A stretch of DNA of 64,000 nt, taken from positions 52,668,800 through 52,732,799 of the forward strand of contig CM054155.1 of the NCBI GenBank assembly GCA_028751875.1. The letters are read 5' to 3'. This document shows positions 47,870 through 58,834 of the stretch, one piece after another. Made by a program: the position numbers and the translations under genes. Numbering within the stretch: the first letter of the stretch is position 1; each line of letters begins with the position of its first letter. Origin of the DNA: Rapana venosa. Taxonomy: Eukaryota > Mollusca > Gastropoda > Neogastropoda > Muricidae. The notes beneath the pieces were generated by a model. That model ran no database searches. It worked only from the letters and a program-made list of their open reading frames with translations, and was not told the DNA's origin.

Positions 47870-48965
47870 CTGTAACTTCTGTATATGTGCTAGTACAGCT
47901 TCAGTAGAATAAAGCATGCATTATTTGAGTCAGTGTTCTTTGGGGTGTGATCAATTAATTAACTTACATATCAACAACAAACAACAACAGTAATGCAATA
48001 AAGGGAACAAACCAGTGTTTGTACTGATTGAAAATAAAGTATAATATGGTGGATAGATCTAATCTGATGAATTTGAAAGTATGCAGTTTTGCAGATACTG
48101 TCGGGAGCAGAGATGGAATCTAGTGTCAGTCCAAGTTCTTTTGGGCTTTATTTTTCTTTTACAGATGAGAAACAAATGTACATGTTCTTGTCCTATGTGG
48201 AGGAAAGAAAGGAGAGAACTGTTGACAACAAACCTGAGTGAAGAAATGGCTATGGCTTTGGTATTGCAACCGTTTAGCTACAGTTTTTTTCGTTTACCCC
48301 GTGGGGGTGCCGATGACCTGTCACTATAATATCCCTACATTGTAGAAATTCTGAGCCATAAATTTCCCTCTTTTCTATCACTATTTCTTTCTGACTTGTT
48401 CCTTTTCTTCCTGTCACTCTTTCTTGTCTATTCTCTGCCTTCTTGGCCTATTCTCCTGCATTATTTTTAACAAGACTCAACAGAGAACAAGTCTCTTTCA
48501 TGCCAAAAATCGGATGTGCTGGGCTTGACTTGTCAGGTGGGCTTAATGGCAGTGTGACGTATTTTCGCTCATATAACAGACAACAATAATGGTTTTCTGA
48601 GCCTTCAACAAAGAATAATAATTTTGCTTTATTCCCGATGTTATTCGTGCAATACATTTTTTTTATTTGTTTCAATGGCAGTCAACATGACACAGAGTTG
48701 TTTGTAAAATTGATTATCTTCAGAAAAAGCATGATGATTCACAGAATGTTTACTAACAGCATTAAAGAGTGGTTAGTATAAAGAAGCAATAACGTGGGTC
48801 CCAGCTGAACCCTAAGGAACACCACACCTGATTGTTGTTAAAGCAAAATGAAAACTATTTACAGAGATAGTTTCGGTTCTTAGTGAGAGATATGATCTGA
48901 ACCATGATAGTATGGAGCCTGAGATGCCACATGCATAGTTAAGTCAATTTAAAGGAATAGTATGA
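47870..48965. other. no gene recognised
   Basis: AT-rich sequence with no family I recognise. A short open frame at 48081-48329 lacks recognisable motifs. Confidence 0.45.
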
Positions 48966-49893
48966 TCAATGCCTGTTATCTCCAACCTATTTAATCTGTT
49001 CTTGGAAAACATTATGAGAGATACCCTCCATGACTTCCACTCTACCATCTCCATTGGCGGCAGACCACTCAACAACTTGCAGTTTGCCGATGACATTGAT
49101 CTCATGGGCGGAAGTAACACAGAGCTGCAAGATCTTACGACCAGACTTGAGAACAGAGCTGGAGCATATGGGATGGAGGTGAGCTCGGAGAAAAGTAAAG
49201 TTCTTGTGAACAGCACGAGCAACGCCACTGCTAAAATTTACATGAACGGCCAACAACTGGAGGAGGTAGACGCTTTTAAATACCTGGGCGCTACACTCAC
49301 AAAGGACGGGCGATCGACGACAGAAATCAAAGTCAGAATAGCCATGACAACATCTTCCATGACAAAACTCACCACCATATGGAAAAGTAAAGAGATCAGT
49401 TTCCCAATCAAACTAAAGCTCTACAAAGCCCTAATTCAGACTATCCTGCTGTACGGAGGTGAAACCTGGACATTGACTGCTGAAACAGCAAAGCGAATCC
49501 AGTCATTTGAAACAAAATGCCATAGAAAACTGCTGGGCATATCCTGGAGAGAACGAAAGACCAATAAATTTGTCAAGAGTCAAATAACACGGCTGGCAGG
49601 TCCACAGGAACCCCTTCTCACCATCGTCAAGAAGAAAAAGCTGACATGGTTCGGCCACGTCACCCGCCACAACACTCTGCCAAACACAGTACTGCAGGGA
49701 ACACTCGAAGGTGGCAAAAAGAGGGGAAGACAGAACAAGTCATGGATGGACAACATCAGAGAATGGACCAGGATGAATGACTCGGCACTACTGCGTAGAG
49801 CGGAGGACCGAGATGGATGGAGGAGGCTTACCACGGCATCGTCTTTTGTGTCTCTGCCACGACCGCCAAGGTCACGGGTCTGATGATGATAAT
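48966..49893 (+). mobile_element. RTE-type LINE fragment with long open frame
   Basis: A 304-codon frame (48969-49883) starts inside the RT (LFNLFLENIMRDTLHDFHS). It has the FADD active site at 49083-49094, AFKYLGATLTKDGRSTTEIK, LYGGETWTLTAETAKRIQSF, TWFGHVTRHNTLPN and a GKKRGRQNKSWMDNI block, and stops with TGA. The missing start means 5' truncation. AATGCC occurs at both edges (48966-48971 and about 49893-49898) and may be part of a target-site duplication. It is a different subfamily from the RTE at 20951 but close to the one at 57.7 kb. Confidence 0.87.
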
Positions 49894-49894
49894 A

Positions 49895-51060
49895 ATGCCT
49901 TTTTTTCCAAATTACAGAAATATTTGGATATATTTTCTCCATTATCCACCCATCTGGCTTTTTGATCTTAGTAGAACTCCCTCCTTCTTTTTTGTCGTAG
50001 TTGCTTCAGCTCTTCATTTAAGATTGTAGTTTTTGTAAATCCTTTTCTGTTTTCTGTTCATATTTGTCAATTAAACTTATTTCACGCTCTATTTCTCCTC
50101 ATCTTTGTTCGGAGACTTTTTCTACCATGATGCGCAAGATATAGTCTGTGATCTTATTTCCATGAGCAAGTAATCCAAAAACACGTTATCAGCTATGGTA
50201 AGTTCTGTTTCAGAATATGGAAAGTGTTTAATTTCTGTCTTATCATAATGAGGTGCTGCATATTCTTTAATAGTGTCTTCAATAACCTCATTAATTTTCT
50301 GTACGAATTGGTCATCTCTAAGGAGTGAGCTGTTAAACTTTCAGTATGTTTTGCGAATGTTTTCTTTACTAAATTTTAATCTTAAAGTGACCATGGAATG
50401 ATCAGACCGATATCCGTATTGAATGTCAGGATCATTTACTGCAAAAAATAGATATTCAGAGAGCAAAAAGAAATCTAGTCTGCTTTGTTTAAGAGGTAAT
50501 GTTTTACGCCAAGTGTATCTTCGAGTTTCTGGGAATATTCTCGCCAAATGTCTGTAAGGCCTTAATTTTCTATCATGGATTGAACCTTTTCTTGAGATGT
50601 TGGATTATTTACATGTTTATAGCCGTCATAATCAAGTGTAGGATCTAGTACAAGATTCCAGTCCCCCACTGCTATTACATAGCAGTGTGTTTTGAAACTT
50701 CTTATCTGATTTTCTACAGGGCCATATACATTAACAAGTAAAACGTCATGTTCCATGGTTCTAAACAGAATCATCAGAACATTCCCCTTTTTGAACTCTT
50801 TTTACTTTAAATTCAAAGTTGTTGTTAAACACAATGCACACACCCCTGGCATTTGATTTATATGATGAAAAAAAGACACATACCCCCACTCCGAGGATAT
50901 ATATTTTTTCTACTTTCTCATCAAAGTGAGTATCTTGTAAGCAGTATATAGAAAAATCTTTTTGCTTTAAATAATGGAAGACATCACGTCTTTTATGTGC
51001 ATTTCTCAATCCTTGACAGTTCAAGGATGCTACTGAGATGGTAGTCATTTTACAGTAGTG
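49895..51060 (-). mobile_element. Tx1/L1-like LINE, 5' part of ORF2
   Basis: On the minus strand the endonuclease starts near 51040 with ASLNCQGLRNAHKRRDVFHY and IYCLQDTHFDEKVE. It continues with VNVYGPVENQ, AVGDWNLVLDPTLDYDGYKH near 50670, SRLDFFLLSEY near 50475 and GYRSDHSMVTLRLK near 50390. The catalytic Asn and the SDHS box are intact. Frame changes occur near 50770 and 50550. Linker remnants (KPDGWIMEKIY) reach about 49930; the RT is missing. Confidence 0.85.
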
Positions 51061-51089
51061 TTGAGGCACATAATATAAAGTGCGCAACT

Positions 51090-51822
51090 ACTTGCAATAT
51101 GCATTCTGCTGAGCAATGACTTACTTCCACACTGCCCACCTGGTCGCCCTGGACTCTCGTTATTCGGAACACAAATGCACACACAGGAATCGCGTTTACA
51201 ATAATTGTGCAGACTAGATAGACAGAAGCAAAATTTACAATCATAATAACATATAGAAAATAGGTGTTTTAAAGTGATTAAAGACAAACAAACAAACGAA
51301 CACCCCAAAAACAAAATCACAAGCGTATGCATCGTGCACAGCACGCGGAAGTACTCCTTGACCAGAGTTCTTTGGTCAGAGTGACAAAGTCTCCGACTTC
51401 ACGATTTATACACACGTCTTTCTCCTGTGCCAATGCTTTAGCAACATTCCTGGAAAAGTGAAAACTTTGGTTTTAAGGTTAACTCCCCCTTTGCTTCCCT
51501 CGTGCAGTTTCCACCACCCAACCCCTATTTCCCTGACAACCTTTAGTACATTTCTTTCTTCCAAACACCACCACCACCATCAATGCTCCTCCCTGTCTCT
51601 CCCTCGCCTCCCACACCCCCAGCCCACTCCCCCTCCGACCACCTCTCATTCGATTAGTTTGTGCGCACGCACGCACAAGGAGGTTTTGTAATCAAACTTT
51701 GCATACTTGAAATAACGTGTGCATTATTATGTAGTACTGTGGTGTTACCTGTACATCTACATGTAATTCGCTTTAGTAGTGATGCACAGATTTGGTCATA
51801 ATATGCATACACGACACATTAA
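51090..51822. other. no gene recognised
   Basis: Mixed sequence with a pyrimidine-rich region near 51480-51660. No coding or RNA motif was recognised. Confidence 0.5.
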
Positions 51823-51848
51823 TACACACACACATACACACATCCACA

Positions 51849-51910
<62 letters not shown>
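51823..51910. repeat. (CA)n microsatellite
   Basis: CA tract with CATA and CATC interruptions at its left edge. Confidence 0.95.
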
Positions 51911-51912
<2 letters not shown>

Positions 51913-52096
51913 TAGTAAGGGGGATGGTTTGGTTAAAGACCATAAGTATCTGGTCGTGATTTCGGCAGGGAATAGCCAAGGTATTCATGGATGTTGCTAT
52001 TATTCCTTCTTGAAAATGCAAGAGGGGTAAAGAGCACACTGGTGATTGCAAGATCTATATCTTGCTATGTTATAGATAAGTATAACAGGAGCCATA

Positions 52097-52266
<170 letters not shown>

Positions 52267-52311
52267 TCAAGGGAAAAGGCTACCACACCAGGGAGCGTAA
52301 TTGTACAGTGT

Positions 52312-52745
52312 TCAGACATTGGACATGTTTTCACTGGCTGCAGAGCTTTGATGCACAATGAAGGAGGTGTCCATGTGGTTTTCTGCATGGCCAGGCCTCT
52401 TGTCTCTGGCGCCTGTTGCAGGGTCCGGTGCAGGGCGGAGGTGTCCCGGAGTCCTCTGACTGTCCTGGCTGCTGTCCACAGCGCTTCTTGGAGGAGGTGA
52501 TGAGGGCTCCGGGCTTTGGGTTGCTGATGGCTGATGGTGCGCGCGCTTCTTGCCTTCTTGCTCCCTCCCCAGGCGCCCGCCCCCTCTTGCCTGCTCCCTT
52601 CCTCCCCCAGTCGGCCCTGATGTTGCTTTCCGCTGCAGATGATGCTGCTCCGTGGACAGAGGGGATTCTTGAAACACTCTGTCAATTTTGTCCACATCCC
52701 CCTCTTCAATATTGATCACCCGAAGGTTCAGCAGCTTGCAGTACA
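52312..52745 (-). pseudogene. possible terminal exon of an unrecognised gene (uncertain)
   Basis: The minus strand has a pyrimidine-rich TTTTTTCAGCTTGGTCCTTT-CAG just above 52745. A frame follows with a complex start (LLNLRVINIEEGDVDKIDRV), a Gly/Arg/Ser/Pro/Gln-rich middle, and a stop after MSNV at about 52312. The segment is more GC-rich than its surroundings. I do not recognise the protein. An overlapping plus-strand frame is equally open, so coding status is unproven; the pseudogene label is a placeholder for uncertain coding status. Confidence 0.25.
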
Positions 52746-52759
52746 ATTGCCCCTGAAAG

Positions 52760-53740
52760 GACCAAGCTGAAAAAACTACTGGGTGTTGATGCGAATAAGT
52801 CTCTGATAATTCAGCCTTGTGAGATCTTCCTTAATGAAAATGTTTAGCTTTTGTTGTGCAAGTTTTTTCCGCTGTCTGAATATATCTAATTTTATTTTTC
52901 TCTTTGTGAAGCGAACTATCACTGGTCTGTTCTGCCCTGTGATAAATTTGCTCACTCTGTGGGCAACGCTGATTTCACTGGCCTAAAATGAACGGACATT
53001 CAACTTTTTCTGTATCAGTTCCAGCACTTTTTGTTCAGTTTCTTCTGATGTTTCCTGTTTCGAATCTCCGGGCAGATTAATTATATTCATATTGTCCCTT
53101 CGCGTATACTGTTCTAGTGAGTTGCGGAGTTCTTTTTCGTCCCTGACTGTTTGATCGAGATGCTTAACATCTCCGATAATGTCAGAATACTTATTTTCCA
53201 GCAACTCTTTCTTTTTTTCAATAATTCATTTTCCTTCCTGACTTCGAACATTTCATAGATAACTTTATCTAGTTGATTTCGAAAACGCTCATTTTCTTGT
53301 CTTCCATCTTCAATGGATCTTTCCATTCTCTCTAGCGTAGTTAAGATTTTGTCATGTTGAGTGTCTGACTGAGTTTTCAAGATTTCCGTACATTCTTGGT
53401 GTTCCCTTTCTGTGTCAAAAAGTGTCTTGACTGTTTAAAAAATGTGTTATCTTTTGTTGTTGTTCTGATAACTTTCTTTTTTTTACTGAGTGAACGTTCC
53501 CTGTCATTACTTTGACTTTGACCTCTTGTGCTTTCAAGGTACTGCTGAGACAATCTTCCAAATGGCTGGAACTATGACTTTGTCTTTTAGTCCATTTCTT
53601 TTTGTTGGACGGAGGAGTCTTCTTTGGGCCCATACTGCCTAAAATCACTGATCTGTTCAAACCTTCTTCCCCCAGCGAAGATGTATTGTGTAGACGTGCA
53701 ACAACGAGCTGTCGCAGACGAAAGTATTTTTCAAAAATCA
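52760..53740 (-). pseudogene. LINE ORF1-like (coiled coil plus RRM)
   Basis: The minus strand encodes GPKKTPPSNKKKWTKRQ (basic start, near 53620), then a heptad-like helix over 53380-53130 (MERSIEDGRQENERFRNQLD). The RRM-type block RRDNMNIINLPGDSKQETSE is near 53085, and NRPVIVRFTKRKIKLDIFRQ near 52900 resembles the ORF1 C-terminal domain. Frames change near 53410 and 53210. It shares orientation with the Tx1-like ORF2 at 49.9-51.06 kb and could be its displaced ORF1, but 1.7 kb of other sequence intervenes. Confidence 0.7.
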
Positions 53741-53979
53741 TAAATACTCACAGAAAGACCAACTGGACTTGATTTGGTTGACAAAACTTTCCGCAGAGAT
53801 AACAAGGAAGATGTATAACAGCTACCTCGTAGATGACACTGACACTTTACAGCTTTTCATGATATTATGTGAAGCCAAGGAGTTGACCACTTCAGCCCAT
53901 TTGGTCAGAGAGGGGAGAAAGCACGTCCGCACTCTACCATGAACAGGTGTCAAGTCCAGGTTGCATGATTCTTACTCAC

Positions 53980-54019
53980 CTTGTGTCTGTCTCCCTGAAA
54001 TGGTGACTTCTGGTTACAT
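53980..54019 (-). CDS. possible 40-bp exon of the fucolectin-like gene
   Basis: On the minus strand TTTGTGTTTTTCATGCAG precedes 54019, and the donor AAG|GTGAGTAAG follows 53980. Entered in phase 1, as dictated by the upstream exon at 54336-54557, the 40 bp read without a stop (VTRSHHFRETDT), plausible continuation of a lectin strand. Both splice sites are strong but the exon is very short. Confidence 0.35.
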
Positions 54020-54335
54020 CTGCATGAAAAACACAAACAGGGGAAAGGGGAAATCTTCAGCTAAGGTTAACAACCTTATTCAAAGGAATAACTGGGGAAA
54101 TACAAAATATATCAAGTTCAAATTATAGCCCTATGCAAAAGACTAGTTGGGCAAATGTTAACTTAAGTGAAAAAGTTGGGTCCAGTATTTGCAGAGAACT
54201 AAATTTTCAAGCACTTACCATGAAAGTTTTGTGGCCCTATACTAATATTACAACAAGTAAGTCAATTCCCAAACAAAATCCAACTATTCAATAGTGCTCA
54301 TGATTTAAGTGATCATCTCATGGTGAGTAGATTAC

Positions 54336-54557
54336 CTTCCGGCTTGTAAACCGTCATCTTGTTGAAAGTGTAGGAGTACTGCAGGTCTACAATCCACCAT
54401 GGGTTATTGTCGATAGGGGAAGTCACAAAACAATTGGGCTTGGGCGTAAGACGACTCCGATATATTGACCCAGGCACACCGTTCACAGCCACACAGCCTC
54501 CCGGACTTCGTGAAAAGGTGCTGCTTAACTCCGCCGGTTTATTGAATGCAGCATTCT
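54336..54557 (-). CDS. exon encoding a fucolectin / F5/8-type C-like domain
   Basis: The 222-bp exon is bounded by the acceptor TTTGCACTTTTGTTCCAG and the donor GAAG|GTAATC. The 74-codon frame reads NAAFNKPAELSSTFSR at its start, then GGCVAVNG, and NNPWWIVDLQYSYTFNKMTV near the end. This matches the N-ALNKPA-SST ... AV-G ... PWW-VDL-Y-V--V-IY pattern of the fucolectin/tachylectin-4/pentraxin (FTP) fold, which binds sugars such as fucose in extracellular lectins and receptors. The exon is symmetric 1-1, typical of shuffled extracellular domains. It covers only the first part of the domain; neighbouring exons are not evident except perhaps 53980-54019. Confidence 0.7.
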
Positions 54558-54732
54558 CTGGAACAAAAGTGCAAAGACAGATTAAAACATTGGTCCAAAA
54601 ATACATTTAAAAATATCCATTTATACCTATGTATGCATTACGCAGAAAAGAAATGATATTATTCATCCATTAAATAAGCGCGTATGAACATGCATGCATG
54701 TATATATAAATAAGCATGCATCCACACATGCA

Positions 54733-55015
54733 GGGTATGCGATAGCTCAGTGGTCAGAGCACTCGTTTTCCCCAGCTAAGGTTAAGCAGCATAGTGCAGG
54801 CTTACCGTCTGTGTGTCTTAGCTTCAGTACAGTCCTCCAGTTAATAATAATAATAATAATATAATAATGTATGGAATTTATATAGCGCTGAATCTTATAA
54901 AGCAACAAATCAAAGAGCTCATGTCCCCCAGTTGACCTAGCTGTCAATGGGTACTTGCTGCTTTAGGGTCATGGAAGGTAAAGCAGCTAGGGAGAGAAGA
55001 TGGGTGCCGCTCGCA
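54733..55015 (+). mobile_element. chimeric tRNA-like / 5S-like SINE, copy 2, with nested LINE tail
   Basis: GCGATAGCTCAGTGGTCAGA, then CCCCAGCTAAGGTTAAGCAG, match the head of copy 1 (18811-19102, minus). The 5S-like segment is eroded. The body resumes after an 81-bp insertion with TTAGGGTCATGGAAGGTAAA and GATGGGTGCCGC. Confidence 0.78.
54843..54923 (-). mobile_element. 81-bp CR1/L2 3'-tail insertion inside the SINE
   Basis: (TAA)n plus ATGGAATTTATATAGCGCTG and a short continuation, flanked by TCCTCCAGTT (54833-54842) and TCCCCCAGTT (54924-54933). The other SINE copy has a single CCCCCAGTTTACC there, so these are target-site duplications. Confidence 0.85.
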
Positions 55016-55479
55016 ATTCCATTTCAGGAGCTTTCCCAAAACTATCTAATATGTGATATGCACTTGCCCAGAATATGTCATGTCGTGTATGCTTGTGAAA
55101 GCCATACTTTCATCTTACCTCAAGCTCTCTAATACAAGTTGATAATCTACACCATTCTTAATATTAGGTCAGTTTTTTTCTGTTCTAACATCTGATCCCT
55201 TTTGTTTATTATATTTAAATGATTTAACTTTGCAAATGTTTGCTGTACTTTACATGCTATCGTGGACAAAACAAATGTCATGATGTAGACCGAAGCGGTC
55301 ATTGAGCACATAGAAGATGATATGTTGAGTGACGAATGGGCGCTCTCAAAAGCTCGAAACAAGGAACATTATAAATCTTTTGATTTTAAAAATGAGATGA
55401 TTTCCATCCCTAATAGAGACATGGAAGAAATAAAGGTCCAAAATTTGATAATGCTGTCATATCCTTGTGCTTCGCAATG

Positions 55480-55707
55480 CCCGGATTCGGCTATTCCACT
55501 GTTAGCCGTCGCTCTTTCTCTGTTTCTGGTCCGTCGGTCTGGAATGGCCTCCTTCTCTCCCTTTGCCAGGGGCCTACTTGTGGCGCTTTTAGATCCAACC
55601 TAGGGGCGCATTTGTTTCAAATCTGGGAGTCTCCCCTCTTGTTTCGTCTCCTTTTGGCCTCTGCCCTCCCCGGCTGAGGCCCCTATCACCCTGCCGAAGT
55701 GTGCGGC

Positions 55708-55742
<35 letters not shown>

Positions 55743-55885
55743 CATTTGAATTTGTAAAGATTGTTAATTGTAACTGGCTGCATGTAAATGGGTAGGATGA
55801 ATGAAAGCGCTTTGATTTTGTTTTTGCAAGATATAGCGCTATATAAATCCCATGTGATATTACCGTCGTTATTATTATTAATTGT
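55480..55885 (+). mobile_element. CR1/L2-type LINE, 3' end only
   Basis: It begins in the ORF2 terminus (VGRRSFSVSGPSVWNGL-like text near 55500), continues through the 3' UTR with TG microsatellite at 55711-55741, GAATGAAAGCGCTTTGATTT and GCAAGATATAGCGCTATATA, and ends in an ATTATT-type tail near 55880. Confidence 0.88.
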
Positions 55886-56770
55886 GGACAGTGTGAAGCA
55901 GACATATAGAAGAAATCTAGGGGCCAAGCTGTGAAAACGATACAGGCACAACAGGCTTGTTTGACGGGGGTGCACCAAATAATAATGGACAGTTCCTCTT
56001 CTGATACAAAGGATGAGATTGAGGATTTGATCTCAGATAAACGGTAAAACCTTGTAATAATAGAAATGTTGGCATGCTAGATGGCATTGAAAAAGAATAC
56101 CAAAGATGAATGGCCTGACATGGCAGAAAAGTTGGCTCAGATTGTTGCAAAATGAAAAACGCCAAAATGTCATATGAAAAAAAATGAAAGAAAGGATAAA
56201 TATGAACAGCCAGGAAATTGCCGTGTCAAAGTCCCCAAGGTAAACCATGAAATTTAGGTCATGCTAGACCATGGTGAACAGGGTCATGGCCTTTGTCGTC
56301 AAAAAAAGCAAAGACTGCTCACAAAAGCTACTCGCACTTTGCTGAAGGTCAGCAATAAAATGGTAGAAAGTGCAACCACTTAAAAAGGAAAACACCTAAA
56401 TCTATCACGGATGCAGTTGCTTTAATAACTAAGGCCTCCCATGATATTTCAGTGGACAGGAGGAACAGAATTGTGACTGCTCCAAATGTCAACAAAAATG
56501 TCAAAAGCCAGCCTCTTGTGACATTCAATTATTGACCTGTTTTAGCAGTGATCTAAAGACCATATTGTCCACCATTGGATTGGTTACAAAATTGGGACAG
56601 ATTTCACCCAGTCTCCAAAAGGCAGAAACATTTTTACCCACTCAAATAGAGAAAGAAGGGGAATGGCAGAGGTCAAGAGTGTCTCAGAGGCAGAGGACAC
56701 AGGTTTCAATGAGGGATGCCTCAACAACATATTATGTCTTAGTTGTGGAAAAGTGCATCAAAGCCCTGCC
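55886..56770 (+). other. unrecognised, partly open sequence
   Basis: Short plus-strand frames (for example SSSSDTKDEIEDLISDKR near 56000 and DEWPDMAEKLAQIVAK near 56110) are separated by stops. The composition could be a decayed gag-like or host pseudogene, but I recognise no family. The final frame (from about 56532) runs into the 21-bp minisatellite. Confidence 0.3.
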
Positions 56771-56771
56771 C

Positions 56772-57200
56772 GATGTGGCGGCTACATGCCCTGACCTGGT
56801 GGCTACATGCCCTGACCTGGTGGCTACATGCCCTGACCTGGTGGCTACATGCCCTGACCTGGTGGCTACATGCCCTTATGTGGTGGCTACATGCCCTGAT
56901 ATGGTGGCTACATGCCCTGACCTGGTGGCTACATGCCCTGATGTGGTGGCTACATGCCCTGACCTGGTGGCTACATGCCCTTATGTGGTGGCTACATGCC
57001 CTGACCTGATGGCTACATGCCCTGATGTGGTGGCTACATGCCCTGATGTGGTGGCTACATGCCCTGACCTGATGGCTACAGGGCCACATGCCCTAATGTG
57101 GTGGCTACATGCCCTAATGTGGTGGCTACAAGCCCTGGCATGGTTCCTACATGCCCTAATGTGGTGCCTACATGCCCTGATGTGGTGGCTACATGCCTGA
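56772..57200. repeat. 21-bp minisatellite, about 20 copies
   Basis: Units close to GCTACATGCCCTGACCTGGT(G), with CTGATGTGG and CTTATGTGG variants. Because 21 is a multiple of three, several frames stay open: CPDLVAT in one plus frame, a Trp-rich HALTWWL in another, and an Ala/Cys/Ser/His repeat on the minus strand. A few off-length units lie near 57080 and 57130. Confidence 0.95.
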
Positions 57201-57700
57201 CCTGGACACAGCCATTTGGTTTTCAGTGCTTCAAGTTTTATTTGTTTTATTAATTGAGCCAGAAGAGGTCTGCTAGGGCCGGTGTGGTGAAAGCCTGGCC
57301 TGGCTTCTTCACTGTGTGTGGACTACCTGTGGTGTTGATCCAGAGTGACAACTGACCAGACAACTGGTGAGTCAGTTTTGCCTGTGAGGACTGTTGATCA
57401 TGGTCACCAAACAAAAAGCTATCCAGGATATCAGGCATATGCATTTTACTGAAAACACCCTAAAGATGCGTTTATGCGTTGATTCACTGGACATTTTTAA
57501 CTTTCTGACAGAGCCAGGCACGTTTTGTCTAATATGAGTTAAGATGTCATAGGCAAGATTGCTTTGCTTTTGGGGAATCTGGCTTGAGTTTCATCCCATT
57601 CCATTTGTCGTTTACGTGGTTTTCCCACAATGTGATGATTTTCCTGGGTTGACTCTTATTGTTGGCCTGGGTATTGATAAAATGAACGACAATAAATCTA
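57201..57700. other. no gene recognised
   Basis: No recognised motif. An ACAATAAATC near 57690 lies just beyond the 3' end of the following minus-strand RTE. Confidence 0.5.
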
Positions 57701-58156
57701 TCTATATATCTGTCCCGTAGTCTGACGACCGTGGAGGCACCCTCAAAGACTCAGCAACCAGTTCCCTCCATTCCTCCCTCTGTTCTGCCTTTCTCAGGGT
57801 TTTGTTGAGTTCTAGGCCTGTCCATTCGCTGATGTTATCCTCCCAGCTCTTCCTTGGTCTGCCTCTTCTTCTTCCTCCTTGGACAGTGCCTTGTAAGACT
57901 GTCTTTGCAAGTCCTTTGGATCTTGTGACATGCCCATACCACTTAAGTTTACGCTTTTTCACGATCGTTAGGTTCTCATAGGGTCCAATGGTTTGCTGGA
58001 TTCTGTTATGCACGCTTTCGTTGCTTATGTGGTCTTTGTAGGAGATGCCAAGGAGTCTCCGAAAGCATCTCATCTCTACCGCCTGTACTCTTCTCTCCAT
58101 GATTCACAGGCATACAGAAATATGGATATGACAAGGGAGCGCATTAGTCTGATCTT

Positions 58157-58163
58157 AATAATA

Positions 58164-58199
<36 letters not shown>

Positions 58200-58211
58200 T
58201 ATGGAATTTAT
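58157..58211 (-). mobile_element. 55-bp CR1/L2 tail-only insertion with target-site duplication
   Basis: The insertion is (AAT)n joined to GTATGGAATTTAT, the last ~13 bp of the CR1/L2 3' end plus its tail. ATCTT occurs at 58152-58156 and 58212-58216. Excising it restores the RTE reading from SLISKI onward. Confidence 0.88.
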
Positions 58212-58580
58212 ATCTTGGAGATAAGTGAGATATTTTTATCACTCCAGATGGTGTTTAGTTTTGACAGTGCTGTTATTGTCTGTGCAGTCCTGCATACTAC
58301 TTCTGGCTTGGATCCCTGGTCTGATACAATGGCTCCCAGGTACTTGAAGCTTTGAACTGTTTCCAGCTTCTGGTCATTAACCCTGATATCAGTGCTAATG
58401 CCGTTGGTGTTATTAGTCATCAGTTTGGTCTTCTCTGCACTGATTTCCATGCCGTATGTTTTGGAGGCCTTATTCAGGTGTTCTGTTAGGCTGGCAAGAT
58501 CTTTTTCTGATCCTGCTATTCCATCAATGTCATCTGCGAAGCAGAGGTTTGTGATCGTTCTGCCACCAATGCTGACTGAT

Positions 58581-58608
58581 CCTTCATGATGTTCCAACAT
58601 CATGAAGG
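58581..58608. repeat. near-perfect palindrome at the RTE 5' junction
   Basis: CCTTCATGATGTT and AACATCATGAAGG form a 13-bp inverted repeat separated by CC. One arm is RTE coding sequence (EHHEG); the other lies at the truncation point. Confidence 0.9.
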
Positions 58609-58782
58609 AACATCACGACAGTAAAACTGGTTTTAAACCCTGTTTTAATTCGTAAAGTTGCACGAATGTTATATGACATTTAGAAATGTTTCGAGGCCAC
58701 AGCTCTGACATAGCCTACGTGATCAGTAGGGTAATAAACAATAAGACAGAGTTGGAGGAAGAGATTACATTTTAATAAAAAA

Positions 58783-58785
<3 letters not shown>

Positions 58786-58819
<34 letters not shown>
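58786..58819. repeat. (CA)n microsatellite
   Basis: About 34 bp of CA. Confidence 0.95.
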
Positions 58820-58822
<3 letters not shown>

Positions 58823-58834
58823 GCATGAACACTG

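Larger units (their letters stand above)
57702..58608 (-). mobile_element. RTE-type LINE fragment, split by a LINE-tail insertion
   Basis: On the minus strand EGSVSIGGRTITNLCFADDI carries FADD at 58540-58529. It continues with YGMEISAEKTKLMTNNTNGI and SFKYLGAIVSDQG to SLISKI. A 55-bp insertion (58157-58211) interrupts. It resumes with RRVQAVEMRCFRRLLGIS near 58090, KLKWYGHVTRSKGLAK and GRRRGRPRKSWEDNISEWTG, and ends YGTDI and a stop at 57702. It is 5'-truncated at about 58608 in an inverted repeat. Confidence 0.87.

Noticed and set aside
48780..48960. Possible additional RT or LINE fragment upstream of the RTE
   Set aside because: Some words recall LINE text but I could not place any conserved block with confidence.
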